Shown here in pieces: positions 49,794-60,500 of a DNA stretch of 64,000 nt. Below the pieces are notes generated by a model that was not told the origin of the DNA, did not search any database, and saw nothing but the letters and a program-made list of their open reading frames with translations. Numbering within the stretch: position 1 is the first letter of the stretch; the number at the start of each line of letters is the position of its first letter. The stretch lies in NCBI GenBank assembly GCA_002336245.1, contig DDDG01000003.1, positions 438 through 64,437 of the forward strand, read 5' to 3'. Source of the stretch: Flavobacteriales bacterium UBA1986. GTDB lineage: Bacteria > Bacteroidota > Bacteroidia > Flavobacteriales_G > Salibacteraceae. A program made the position numbers and the translations under genes.

Positions 49794-52700
49794 ATGATTT
49801 TCAGACTTCTCCTATGTGTTTTCACCCTAAGTGTTTTCAGTTTTCAACTGGAAGCGCAGACGCTTCTATATGGGGAAGACTTTGCAAGCGGGAACCACAA
49901 TATGACCTTAAACACGACTGGAGTTGGAAGCCCTTCGGGTAACAATGTTTGGGTCGTAAATCAAGCTTACACAGGGAATACCACTTACCCAAACACAACT
50001 CCTCAATCGAACACCGTTGCCGGTACAATCTCAGCTGCCGGCGGACATTACTTGCACATCAACGACACCAGCTCGGCCGTAAGCAATGCTAATTTCAGCA
50101 CAAATTCCGCTTCGGATCGTTTTGCTATTACCGGCGACATCTGCACCATTGGATTCACAGGAGTCACCTTTTCCTACTTCTATCTTGTTGAAGGTGATGC
50201 GACGAATGTTGGTGAAGTTTACTACCAGGTTAACGGTGGTGCTTGGACTCAGCTGGGGGGAGCATTTAACAACCAGACTCTCTGGAGATATCAGACTTTC
50301 ACAAACACCGCGTTCGATAATGTAAGCAGTCTTAGGTTTGGTTTTCGCTGGAAAAATGGCAGCAGCGGGACGCAAAACATTTCCTTTGGAATCGACGACA
50401 TCTTGGTAACCGGAACCTTAAACGTCACCCCAACGATCACTCTCTCAAATATTCCAACCCAGGTTTGTCAAAACAACTTTCTACGATTCAACTACACGGT
50501 ATCTCCAGCTCTATGCCGTGGTGATTATAGCATTGAACTTCTTGGAACTTCTCTAACGTGGCAAGTAAATGGGATGACCCAGACCTCAGGAAGTTTTACT
50601 CTCATGATTCCCACCACCGCCCCAACGGGCTGTTTTAGGTTGCGGATGTCGCGGGTTTCAGGAAGCAACCCTCCCAAGCCGCCCTTCTTCAACGGTACTC
50701 CCAGTACTGCGTGCATCACGATTGTTGCTTGCCCGAACACCATCACAACTCTACAACCTGCAGTAACCATAGGCAGTACTCCCGGTGGTGGTGACAGCGT
50801 ATGCGTTGGAAGCGTTATTGATATCCCGTTTTATTCCACTGGAACCTTTACCAATGCAAACGTTTACACTGCTTGGTTGAGTGATTCGGCTGGAAACTTT
50901 GGAACAGCTGGAAGTCAGCAATTGGGAGCTGCACCTGACCCGAGTACCTATGACCCAAGCGTGCCTCCAGGCCTACCAGGGTCTGTAAGTGGTCTCGTTC
51001 CTGGAACGCCTGAAGGATGTAATTATTACATCCGTGTGGTTTCCTCCTCACCCAACACAGTTGGCATAAACTGGGGTCCATTTTGCATTAAAAACTGTGA
51101 TATAAAAAGCAACAATCAGGTCGACATCGCATTCTGTATCTCAGCAGTTGCCAGTGCTACAGGAACTGTTCAGGTCGATATCAATACGCCTCCAAAGAAC
51201 AAAGTCTACAACCCGGGCAACGTCTTTCAACTCGAAGTATTGGACATGCAATTTTTCCAGCGACAGTACATTGGAACTGCTTTAGGATCACTGGTGTCAA
51301 CTACAAACGGAGTGATGGCAATCAACATCCCTGCATTGGCAGCTTTGCGCGCCTTGGGACTTGATGCTGGAGCATATTATTTAAGAGTGGTTTCAACAAA
51401 TCCAGCTTTAAAGGGTAGTTTGATTCGAATGACTATTGGGGCGCCATACATGACGGCTCCTTTATCCATTTGGTCCTCAGACACCGTAACATGCTTCGGG
51501 GGGGCCGTGTTCTTTAACGTCAACAGATTTGCTCCGCCGATGTACAACAGCAAGTCCAGCTACCAATGGTTCTTGAGCACCAATGGAGGAACGCCTGTCC
51601 CCTTCCCAGGTCCAGGTTTAAACCCTCAGCCTTCATTGGGAATTCGGTACAACAGCACTGGTGTTTTTACTGTGTACGTTCAGGAAACCAATTTTGGATG
51701 TCCTGGTCCCTTATCCCCTCCTGTCACAGTAAATGTGGCTAATGTTCCAAACACATCATTGGGTGGACAAGCATTACAGGTTTGTAAAGGCGATACACTC
51801 AATTACACTGTAGGTTTCTTACCGGTTACCCAATACAACTGGCATGTTGATCCCGGTGGCGTTGTGGTCGACACTGCAAACAACCAAATCCGGGTCGCTT
51901 GGGATTCGATTGGGGTCTTTAAAATGAAATTATCTGCCACCAATTTCTGTGGAAGTGATGCGGACAGTGTTTTCATTACCGTGAATCCACCTCCAATCGT
52001 AGATGCTGGTGCCGACATTAATTTATGCGAAGGCGATACGGCATTTCTCAATGGCACAGGAAGCGGAATGAACTCTTCATTTTGGACTCCCAGCTCAAAG
52101 GTGAACAACCCATCCATTTTAAACCCTTATGCTGCAGGCCTAACCGATACAACGGAGTTTGTACTGCTCGGAATTAAAAATCTCATCGGCCTCTTCAGTT
52201 GTCGGGCCTACGATACTGTTCGGGTGAACATATCCCCAATTCCTGTGGCATACGCAGGTGAAGACGAAATCATTTGCAATTTCAATAGCGTTAAGTTGAA
52301 TGGTGGAATTGGCAGCGACCTTCAGTACGAGTGGATCAATACAGACGGAACTTTGAATGATACGAGCATACAGTTCCCTACCGCCAGCCCTAAAGCAAGC
52401 ATACAATACAATTTACGCGTCACTGATACCGCTAGTGGATGCTTCTCAGAAGATGACATCATTCTAGTTGTTTCACATTTGGTCGAGGATCGCCCACGCT
52501 ATTATGAAATATGCGAGGGAGAAGAAGTCACTTTGGTCAACGACAATCTTTTGTACGACTTTGAGTGGAATACTGGTTCGACAGACGTAAGCATTAAAGT
52601 AACCGAACCGGGAACATACTCTGTTCGGATCGAAGACATAACAGGCTGCGTCGCAAACAACGAATATATCGTACAGGTCAGCGAGCCAGAATTTGAAGGC

Positions 52701-53180
52701 AAAGGCTATGATACGGTCGCAATTTGCATTGGAAACACCGACTCTTTGATCGGACGCTTGGATGCAAAACGCTATTTATGGAGCACAGGTGAAGAGAGCA
52801 GATACATCGAAGTTAGCAACCCTGGAGAGTACCGATTGCGTCTTTACGATGCGAATGATTGTTGGGCTTTGGACACTTATAGAGTAAAAGTTTTGGATGA
52901 TTGCGACCTTCAATTTTACATTCCAAACACCTTCACGCCCAACAAGGACGGGCGTAATGAAGTATTCAAGCCCATCACACTAAATGTTCCATCTTATGAA
53001 TTTTGGATTTTCGATCGATGGGGTGAGCTTCTCTTTCAATCGGATGGAACCGAAGGTTGGAACGGCTACGGCGCTTCCGGTATTGAATACCCAATTGGAG
53101 TTTATACCTGGAAAATCCAATACCCCGATTTGAACAGCCAGGCCCAAATAAAAGTTGGCACCTTCCAGTTGCTTCGTTAA
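49794..53180 (+). CDS. large T9SS type B (CHU_C / gliding motility-associated) secreted protein
   Basis: The start is the ATG at 49794, which opens a signal peptide (MIFRLLLCVFTLSVFSFQLEA); the frame extends eight codons upstream to a GTG. The 1128-residue product has an N-terminal beta-sandwich (~25-215), repeated Ig/PKD-like modules with Cys pairs (~640-1030), and a C-terminal CHU_C domain (~1040-1128: IPNTFTPNKDGRNEVFKP, FDRWGELLFQSDG, GVYTWKIQY). Predicted to be exported by T9SS and surface-bound or released, probably an adhesin-like protein. It lies 74 bp downstream of the PKD membrane protein in the same orientation. Confidence 0.85.
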   Translation: MIFRLLLCVFTLSVFSFQLEAQTLLYGEDFASGNHNMTLNTTGVGSPSGNNVWVVNQAYTGNTTYPNTTPQSNTVAGTISAAGGHYLHINDTSSAVSNANFSTNSASDRFAITGDICTIGFTGVTFSYFYLVEGDATNVGEVYYQVNGGAWTQLGGAFNNQTLWRYQTFTNTAFDNVSSLRFGFRWKNGSSGTQNISFGIDDILVTGTLNVTPTITLSNIPTQVCQNNFLRFNYTVSPALCRGDYSIELLGTSLTWQVNGMTQTSGSFTLMIPTTAPTGCFRLRMSRVSGSNPPKPPFFNGTPSTACITIVACPNTITTLQPAVTIGSTPGGGDSVCVGSVIDIPFYSTGTFTNANVYTAWLSDSAGNFGTAGSQQLGAAPDPSTYDPSVPPGLPGSVSGLVPGTPEGCNYYIRVVSSSPNTVGINWGPFCIKNCDIKSNNQVDIAFCISAVASATGTVQVDINTPPKNKVYNPGNVFQLEVLDMQFFQRQYIGTALGSLVSTTNGVMAINIPALAALRALGLDAGAYYLRVVSTNPALKGSLIRMTIGAPYMTAPLSIWSSDTVTCFGGAVFFNVNRFAPPMYNSKSSYQWFLSTNGGTPVPFPGPGLNPQPSLGIRYNSTGVFTVYVQETNFGCPGPLSPPVTVNVANVPNTSLGGQALQVCKGDTLNYTVGFLPVTQYNWHVDPGGVVVDTANNQIRVAWDSIGVFKMKLSATNFCGSDADSVFITVNPPPIVDAGADINLCEGDTAFLNGTGSGMNSSFWTPSSKVNNPSILNPYAAGLTDTTEFVLLGIKNLIGLFSCRAYDTVRVNISPIPVAYAGEDEIICNFNSVKLNGGIGSDLQYEWINTDGTLNDTSIQFPTASPKASIQYNLRVTDTASGCFSEDDIILVVSHLVEDRPRYYEICEGEEVTLVNDNLLYDFEWNTGSTDVSIKVTEPGTYSVRIEDITGCVANNEYIVQVSEPEFEGKGYDTVAICIGNTDSLIGRLDAKRYLWSTGEESRYIEVSNPGEYRLRLYDANDCWALDTYRVKVLDDCDLQFYIPNTFTPNKDGRNEVFKPITLNVPSYEFWIFDRWGELLFQSDGTEGWNGYGASGIEYPIGVYTWKIQYPDLNSQAQIKVGTFQLLR

Positions 53181-53243
53181 CAACTTTCTGAAACTAGCAG
53201 GACTATTTTCTCGTACACGCATTCATAACTAAAACGTGATGCG

Positions 53244-53810
53244 ATGATGAAAAACGAAGATGAGTTTGGGGATCAACACCCCTCGGAAAATCAAGAAGAC
53301 CTTTTCAGTCAAAGACCAAAACGCAGAACCTCAATTAAGGCGGCCCGGCAGTTGGTGGATATACGCTCAGAATTTCGAAGAACACGTCAGCAAATCTATC
53401 GCCGAGCAAGTTTGATCGTATTTACTCTTGTTGTGGGATTTACTTTTACCACCTACGAAGTCACAAGCTCGATCAGCAAAAAAGAACGTGAGGCCAAAAG
53501 AATGGTCAATAAAATTCGTCTAAGTGAACAGATTAAGATTTACGACCTTCACTTAAACACAGGTGCAGAACAAATCAAACAGCAACAATGGGATAGTGCC
53601 GTAAATCAATTCAAAAGAGCTCTTTTGGTAGCACCCGAAGACTTAGTTGCAAGTGAAGGATTGGCAGAAGCCTATTGCTTAAAATGTATGGACTCAAACG
53701 CGAACTGCGACCAAGCAATGGCCTCAATTGTACAACTTGAAGAATTGAGTCCAAAACACCCCCGTGCAAAAGTGCTTCGTTCCTTTCTGAACCTTAAAAA
53801 GAAGAACTAA
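53244..53810 (+). CDS. membrane-anchored TPR protein, hypothetical
   Basis: This 188-residue protein has a charged cytosolic N-terminus (~1-55; RRTSIKAARQLVDIRSEFRR), one membrane helix (ASLIVFTLVVGFTFTTYEV) and a periplasmic coiled-coil/TPR region (QQQWDSAVNQFKRALLVAPEDLVASEGLAEAYC) with a Cys-x-x-Cys-like spacing in YCLKCMDSNANC. It is the last gene of the ECF-PKD-CHU_C run, 63 bp downstream. Its stop overlaps the gyrB stop on the other strand. A structural or regulatory role in that system is possible but unknown. Confidence 0.65.
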   Translation: MMKNEDEFGDQHPSENQEDLFSQRPKRRTSIKAARQLVDIRSEFRRTRQQIYRRASLIVFTLVVGFTFTTYEVTSSISKKEREAKRMVNKIRLSEQIKIYDLHLNTGAEQIKQQQWDSAVNQFKRALLVAPEDLVASEGLAEAYCLKCMDSNANCDQAMASIVQLEELSPKHPRAKVLRSFLNLKKKN

Positions 53811-55756
53811 ACGTCGATGTTAGCGTAAACCGCATTCTTCTCAATGAATTCACGACGTGGTGGAACATCATCCCCCATGAGCATAGAGAAGGTGTGGTCT
53901 GCACTGGCAGCAGAGTCTATGGTGATCTGACGAAGAGTTCTATAGCTTGGATCCATGGTTGTTTCCCAAAGCTGTTCGGCATTCATCTCCCCGAGACCTT
54001 TGTAACGCTGAATCTTCACACTGCTTTCACTTCCGCCTTTTTTCAATTCTTGAATGACCGCATCGCGTTCAGCATCGTTCCAACAATATTTGGCAGAACT
54101 TCCCTTTTTCACAAGGTACAAGGGTGGGGTTGCAATGTAGATGTATCCCTTATCAATCAAATCGCGCATGTAGCGGAAGAAGAAAGTTAGAATTAGGGTC
54201 TCAATGTGACTACCATCAACGTCGGCATCACACATGATGATGACTTTATGATAGCGAAGCCCTGTAATATTTAATGCACGTTCGTCCTCTTCGGTACCAA
54301 CTCTTACCCCTAAGGCGGTATAGATGTTTTTAATCTCCTCGTTCTCAAAAATCTTGTGAGCCATGGCCTTCTCAACATTGAGAATTTTACCTCGCAATGG
54401 CATGATGGCTTGAAAATTTCGGTCGCGGCCTTGCTTGGCGGTTCCACCGGCAGAATCACCCTCGACGAGGTAGATCTCACACAATTCTGGGTTACGCTCT
54501 GAGCAATCCGCTAGTTTCCCTGGTAAACCGCCACCTGAGAGAACGTTTTTCCTTTGAACGAGTTCACGTGCCTTTCTTGCCGCATGGCGTGCCTGAGCAG
54601 CTAAGATGACCTTCTGAACAATCATTCTAGCGTCTTTTGGATGCTCTTCTAGATAAGCTTCCAACATAGCTCCTACTGCCTGTGAGACACTTGCAGTAAC
54701 TTCTCTGTTTCCAAGTTTGGTTTTAGTTTGACCTTCAAACTGAGGTTCCTGAACTTTCACAGATATAACAGCCGTAAGCCCTTCGCGGAAGTCATCACCA
54801 GCAATGTCGAATTTCAGTTTCGACAACATTCCGGAGTCATCCGCATATTTCTTCAATGTTCTTGTAAGCCCCTGACGAAAACCTGAAAGGTGTGTCCCAC
54901 CTTCGTGGGTATTGATGTTATTCACATATGAGTGGATGTTCTCACTGTAACTATTGTTGTAGACCATAGAGACCTCAACAGGAATACCATTTCGCTCTCC
55001 ATCCATGTAAATTACATCCTCAATGATTTGCTCTCGCGATTCATCCAAGAACAAAACAAATTCTTTCAACCCGCCTTGGGAAAGGAATTCATTCTTGTTG
55101 TGATTCCCGTCCTCGTCGGTTGTTCGAAGATCCGTAATCGTGAGTTTTATGCCTTTATTCAAAAAGGAAAGTTCACGCAAACGACTTGCGAGAGTTTCAT
55201 AATTGTAGTCGACAATTTCAAAAATAGAAGCGTCTGGAGTGAATGTTACAGTGGTTCCTCTTTTGTCGCTTGTCCCTACTTCCTTAACGTCAGCAACTGG
55301 CTTACCTTTTTGGTAATTCTGCTCATAGACTTTACCGTCGCGATACACGGTTGCCTTCAAATCAGTACTTAAGGCGTTCACACAAGAAACACCCACACCG
55401 TGAAGTCCACCAGAAACTTTGTACGAATCTTTATCAAACTTACCCCCGGCATGGAGAACAGTCATTACCACTTCAAGCGCAGATCGACCTTCCTTCTCGT
55501 GCATCGCCACTGGGATACCTCGACCATTATCAATGACTGTGATGGAGTTTCCTTCGTTGATGAAGACTTCAATAGTATCGCAATGTCCGGCGAGTGCCTC
55601 ATCGATGGAGTTGTCGACTACCTCATAAACTAGGTGGTGCAAACCGCGAACTCCAACGTCTCCAATGTACATGGCTGGACGCTTTCGAACAGCTTCCAAA
55701 CCCTCTAATACCTGAATGCTATTTGCTGAATAATCTTCGTTTTCTTCTTCACTCAT
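53807..55756 (-). CDS. gyrB: DNA gyrase subunit B
   Basis: This 649-residue ATPase subunit of gyrase has the GHKL ATP-binding part (YEVVDNSIDEALAGHCD, VIDNGRGIPV, GGLHGVGVSCVNAL), the transducer, and the TOPRIM domain (VEGDSAGGTAKQGRDR, DADVDGSHI). It is full length for the phylum, without the large insertion found in E. coli GyrB. It converges with the TPR gene at 53810. An exact -7 box lies upstream at 55783-55790. Confidence 0.98.
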   Translation of the reverse strand: MSEEENEDYSANSIQVLEGLEAVRKRPAMYIGDVGVRGLHHLVYEVVDNSIDEALAGHCDTIEVFINEGNSITVIDNGRGIPVAMHEKEGRSALEVVMTVLHAGGKFDKDSYKVSGGLHGVGVSCVNALSTDLKATVYRDGKVYEQNYQKGKPVADVKEVGTSDKRGTTVTFTPDASIFEIVDYNYETLASRLRELSFLNKGIKLTITDLRTTDEDGNHNKNEFLSQGGLKEFVLFLDESREQIIEDVIYMDGERNGIPVEVSMVYNNSYSENIHSYVNNINTHEGGTHLSGFRQGLTRTLKKYADDSGMLSKLKFDIAGDDFREGLTAVISVKVQEPQFEGQTKTKLGNREVTASVSQAVGAMLEAYLEEHPKDARMIVQKVILAAQARHAARKARELVQRKNVLSGGGLPGKLADCSERNPELCEIYLVEGDSAGGTAKQGRDRNFQAIMPLRGKILNVEKAMAHKIFENEEIKNIYTALGVRVGTEEDERALNITGLRYHKVIIMCDADVDGSHIETLILTFFFRYMRDLIDKGYIYIATPPLYLVKKGSSAKYCWNDAERDAVIQELKKGGSESSVKIQRYKGLGEMNAEQLWETTMDPSYRTLRQITIDSAASADHTFSMLMGDDVPPRREFIEKNAVYANIDV

Positions 55757-55782
55757 AAAATGGCGGTTTTAGGACCTCAAAC

Positions 55783-55790
55783 AAATGTAA
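55783..55790 (-). promoter_or_regulatory. gyrB promoter -7 box
   Basis: The minus strand reads TACATTTG, a perfect TAnnTTTG, 27 bp upstream of the gyrB ATG. A TTTTTG lies 15 nt further upstream, a slightly short spacing. Confidence 0.6.
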
Positions 55791-55815
55791 CTTTAAGGGT
55801 ACTTCAAAAATGCTG

Positions 55816-55840
55816 AAACCCTCGTAAACACTAGGGGTTT
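55816..55840 (-). terminator. possible terminator after the barrel gene
   Basis: AAACCC (55816-55821) and GGGTTT (55835-55840) pair around a 13-nt loop. On the minus strand, T-rich sequence follows after about seven bases. It lies 20 bp after the barrel stop and just upstream of the gyrB promoter. Weak. Confidence 0.35.
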
Positions 55841-55860
55841 ATCAACATTTAATTAACAAA

Positions 55861-57594
55861 TTATCGGCTGAAAAGCGAGAAGCTCAAACCACCCATCACA
55901 GTGATTCCTTGGATGCGGTAATTGTTGTACAAATTGTACTTGGAATTGAGCAGATTGTAGATTTCTAGGTACATCCCAAGTCGTTTTGAATAGCGGTACT
56001 CAGCCGAAAGGTTGACATCCACAAGCATGGGCAACTTCTTCTCGAAATAAATGCCCCCGGAGTAGTCTCCATCCCAACTGTTTGGACTGCGAGCAAAGCG
56101 CTCTGAAATAACAAAGACATCGCCTTTAAAGACAAGTTTATCATTCATGTCGTACCAACCTCCTAAACTCACTTTATATGTTGGCAAATGCCAAGCTTGG
56201 AATTCGTTCTGCATACGATAGTTGTAAAAATCACCTCTGAAGTACAAATTCATCTTTCCAATCTCTTCCAAACTCACTTCTGCCCGCAAGTTCATCACAT
56301 TTACATCGTCGTAAATCACCTCAAACTCGTTTTCAATGCTCTGCCAACGGTTCATGCCGTACACATTCACAAACAATGGCATATTGAGTACTTGATCATA
56401 GTCTGCTTGAAGATTAAAGGACACATTTCGAGAAAACTGTCCGCGAACACCTCCCCTAGCTCCGAACTCATGCTCCCGATTTAAGAGCAAAACTCTACTG
56501 GCCATAAATGAATTCTGACGTCGCAGGAAATCGAAACTCGTCCGCTCTAGGCCACCGTAGGAAAGTTGAGCATATGGAATTAATAAATCACGAGCAAAGC
56601 TGTAACTCGCATAGGCAGCAACACGGCCATAAAAATCTGTACTCACCGTGCTTTCCGAAAACCCATCTACTTCGGCCTTCAAATGAAAACCCTCAAGTGT
56701 TCTTTCAGCACTTGCACCAAGGCGGATGATGGTAGAGCCCGTTTTGGGGTTGGGTACCCCCGGAAAGACTGAAGGAACATAATCGTTGTGGTCTACCGTC
56801 GCACTAATTCTACCGAAGTACCCCCCGGGCAAGTATCGATCAACCTTTGCATTCATTAAGGCATTCAACTCATTGATGCCGTAATGCTCTTCAGTGTAGC
56901 GCAATTTTCCACCAACATCAAAATTGAGCTTATTTGAATCCTTGTAAAAGGACTTTAATTGAACCCTTCCACCGTAGGTCTGAAACCTTTGAAAGGTATT
57001 TTCCCTCGACAAATCTTCATTTGCCGTAACATCGTTTAGGGTGTCGGGGTTAAAGCCATAGCGATGCAAGGAATTGCGCTCAAAGAACACACCCCCTGAG
57101 AGGATCTTGTTGTAGAAAAATCGCTTTCCGTGAAGTTCTAAGTCATTGTCATTGTAACCCGCATACCCAGCTTCTTTTACCGATTGATTGGAGCTTGATG
57201 AGAGGTGGTTGTAATTGAGTCCGAAATTGGCCTTTCTACTTCTCAAATTATGAATTTGAACCGTTCCTTTTACGGTGGCATAGGCACCAACCCCCAGTCG
57301 AGCATAGCTGTTGTACAGCTTATCCAAAGGCTCACCTTTCAATCTCGCCGCCTTCAACTTCGAAGGTGTAAAACTGCTCTCGATGGTTTTATTCAGTGGA
57401 GAATACTTCACTTCTTCCTTTTTCAATTGAAGTGAATCGTAGATCTCTGGAGACCCATTTAGCTTGGTAGCATCTGAAATGGTCGGCTCGTAATCCTTCA
57501 CAATCAGAACGCTCCCACCCTGAAGCGTATCTTCCTGGGCTATGCTGACGCCGGCAAGAAGCAGCACAGCGCATATGGTGCTCATTATTTTCAT
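55861..57594 (-). CDS. outer-membrane beta-barrel protein, TonB-receptor-like without plug
   Basis: This 577-residue exported protein has a signal peptide (MKIMSTICAVLLLAGVSIAQ) and a short N-terminal segment with a VLIVKDYEPTISDATKLNG motif. Many amphipathic strands rich in Tyr, Asn and Arg follow to the C-terminal GGLSFSLFSR. The barrel part resembles TonB-dependent receptors but no plug domain is visible. It overlaps the TPR gene upstream by 4 nt (ATGA). It may be the outer-membrane partner of that TPR protein; the cargo is unknown. Confidence 0.75.
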   Translation of the reverse strand: MKIMSTICAVLLLAGVSIAQEDTLQGGSVLIVKDYEPTISDATKLNGSPEIYDSLQLKKEEVKYSPLNKTIESSFTPSKLKAARLKGEPLDKLYNSYARLGVGAYATVKGTVQIHNLRSRKANFGLNYNHLSSSSNQSVKEAGYAGYNDNDLELHGKRFFYNKILSGGVFFERNSLHRYGFNPDTLNDVTANEDLSRENTFQRFQTYGGRVQLKSFYKDSNKLNFDVGGKLRYTEEHYGINELNALMNAKVDRYLPGGYFGRISATVDHNDYVPSVFPGVPNPKTGSTIIRLGASAERTLEGFHLKAEVDGFSESTVSTDFYGRVAAYASYSFARDLLIPYAQLSYGGLERTSFDFLRRQNSFMASRVLLLNREHEFGARGGVRGQFSRNVSFNLQADYDQVLNMPLFVNVYGMNRWQSIENEFEVIYDDVNVMNLRAEVSLEEIGKMNLYFRGDFYNYRMQNEFQAWHLPTYKVSLGGWYDMNDKLVFKGDVFVISERFARSPNSWDGDYSGGIYFEKKLPMLVDVNLSAEYRYSKRLGMYLEIYNLLNSKYNLYNNYRIQGITVMGGLSFSLFSR

Positions 57595-60500
57595 TCGAAA
57601 TCCTCCTCTTCTTCTTCCTCTGGTGCAAACAGATGGTCGTAATTCTCAGATCCATCTCCAAAGTCAATTTCTTCCTGTTGCACTTCAACATTGTTCAGAG
57701 AAGCTTCAATTTCTTCAATCCGTTTTAAGTTGGCCTTGGCCACTTTCAAAAACTCATCTTCTCCTTCGTAGTTATCGATGATGCTCATCAAAGTGGCCTT
57801 TGCCTGAAAAAGATCATCTGTAGCCATGTATATGTCGGCCAATAGGATTAGACCTTTGGCCGTCCAATTTGGATAACTAGGCACTAGGTTCACTAAGTCG
57901 AACACAGCAAGTTCAGCCGCTTTGAAAGAGTCTTTTTCCATCAAGATGGTCGCTAGCTGGAAACGCGCATTTGCTCCAATTTCACTATTTGTTGTGTCTG
58001 CGAGCTCCCTAAAAATCACAAATGCCGAATCGCTCTCGCCACGGGCTTGAGCCGCCTCCGCCTGAAGCGAACGGGCTTCAGTGTAGAGGTCGAGGTTGAT
58101 CTTTTTAAAACCGAGAACTTTCGCAGCATACTCCGCCGCACTTCCTTTGTTGTCCAACTTATTCAAACAGCGCATTTGTCCGAGGATTGCTTCATTGACA
58201 TTTTCAGGTTTTGCTCCAATTTTTTCAAGAGATCCGAAGGCGGTTAAGGCTTCTTCCCAATTTCCCTTCTCAAAGTAGATGCGAGCTGCATAGAGCAGGG
58301 AGGGCTCGCTGAACTTATTGGTTGGACGTGGAATAATTCGCTGAAAACCTTCAAGTGCTTTATCCTTATTCCCACCCTTCAAGTAACAATCTGAAAGGTA
58401 ATAAGTGGCGTTCACTTCAAAAAGGGCTGGATTAAACCGAATCAAGTATGCTTCAAAATCACCTCGAGCCTGTTCACACTTCCCTTCGAGGTACTTCAAT
58501 TGAGCCGAACTGTACACAGATGAATCCAATTCGGCTTCATTTAGATCAACAAAGTCAAGTTCGTTGATGTATGCAGTATAGGTATCAACTTCTCCCTTTT
58601 CGATGTAAATATTTTTAATCCCTAAGAGTGCCTCCTTGGAATCTTCATAGGTCGGAAAATCGCTCACAATCTGCCTAAACACTGAAAGCGCCTCGTCGTT
58701 GTTGCCCTGGTTGTATAAAATCAGGCCTTTACTCAGAAGCGAGCGCTTTACGTAGGATGAATTCGGGTAGTTCTCAACCACCGACTCGAAGTATTGCATC
58801 GCTTTTACTTCATCGTTCTTTTTCAAGAATGATGCGCCTAACTCATATTTGGCTGCATCTTGATAACTGGATTTTGGCTGCTCTGTGATGAGTCTCGCCA
58901 ATAGGTTAATCTTCTCCTCCAAATTTCTTGTCAAACCCTGACAAACAGCCATCTGGTATAAAGCATAGTCGCGATCGAAAGCTCCCAAGTCGTAGGCGCT
59001 TTGATAATATGGAATTGCATCGGTGAAGCTTTTCGAAACGTAAAAACAATCGCCAGTTCTCATGTAAGAATCGGTTAGGCGAGCACTGTCCGTTTCACTC
59101 TTGTAATAAAAGAACTTACGGAACCACGATTGAGCATTTTCGTAATCCTGAATCTTAAAATAGGCATAGCCTAGATTGTAATTCGCCTCATTAAATTCCT
59201 TCTGAAGAATAGCGGTTGGCTGAAAGATAAATTGTTTGTAAGCCTCAATGGACTTAACGAAGTTGTTCAAGCGGTAATAGGATTCGCCCTTCCAATAGTG
59301 CGCGAGAGCAATTAGGTTCTTATCCAAGGGAAAGGTGAGTGAGCGATCGTAATATTCAATGGATTGCTTGTACGATTGATTTTGAAAGAGCTCCGTTCCC
59401 CTGTTGTAGCAGATCAATTGATAGGCCTTCTTCATCTCCATCGACTTGTTCGCGATTTTCTCTATGGAAGTTAATGCCGCCTCGTAATTCTTAGAAGTGA
59501 GATAAACCTTCAGGATGTACTCATAAGCCTCTTCAACACGCTCAGATTTGGGATACTTTTCGATGTAGGCATTAAAGGCCTTTACTGCCTTGTTGTACGG
59601 GTCGAAAGAGACCTCGTAGGATAGCTTGGCGTAATTATACAGTGCATCCTCAGCAATCTCTTCATCAAAATCCATTTCAGATGCCGACTTGTAAGCATTG
59701 CGGGCATATTTCTTCTCTCCTACCTTCAAATAGGCTCCCCCGAGCTGGTACAAACTCATTTGCCCAAGTGCATCATTGTTTCCCGACAACTTTGAAAAAC
59801 TCTTTATAGAACCATAAAAGTCACCGCTTCTAAACTTTGAATAGGCCAATTGATATTCTCCTTCGCGATCCAATCTAGAAGGCGGCGTGCGCGCCATCTC
59901 AAGATAAGTGATGGCATCTGCAAACTTTTGCTGCGAATAATAGGCATCGCCCACAAGACGCGCCATTTCACTGCGACGTTTAATCTTTTCAGAGTCTAGT
60001 TTTGGCTTCACATAATCCAACAATTGATCGTAGCGGCCCTGAGAGTATAGTATTTGAGCGATGTAATAAGGCACAATAGGCCCAAATTGCTTGTGGCCCT
60101 CCAATTTGGTGAACTCATCTAAAGCAGTTTGGTAATTCCCCTTATTAAACTCAATGTGACCATAGTAGTATCTCGCCGGAGCTTGATACTTATTCTCAAC
60201 GTCCTTTATTTCATAAAACTTCTTCTTAGCATCTTCAACGAGCTTTTCTTGGAAGGAAGCGTAACCGTATTTGAAAAAGTATTCAGATTGCTCGTTGGGC
60301 GAAAGATCAAATTTGTCGACTTGTGAAAACCAGGCAATGGCGTTGTCCCAATTCTTCTTGCGGTAGTTGTAAATCCCCAATTGAAAAATAGCCTCCTTCA
60401 CCTTCGGGCTCTCTGGATTTGATCGAATGAATTCTCTCAAAAGAAGGTCTGCATCTCTATTGAAAAGTTGCATTCCACAGAGCGCAGCATAATAGCGCGC

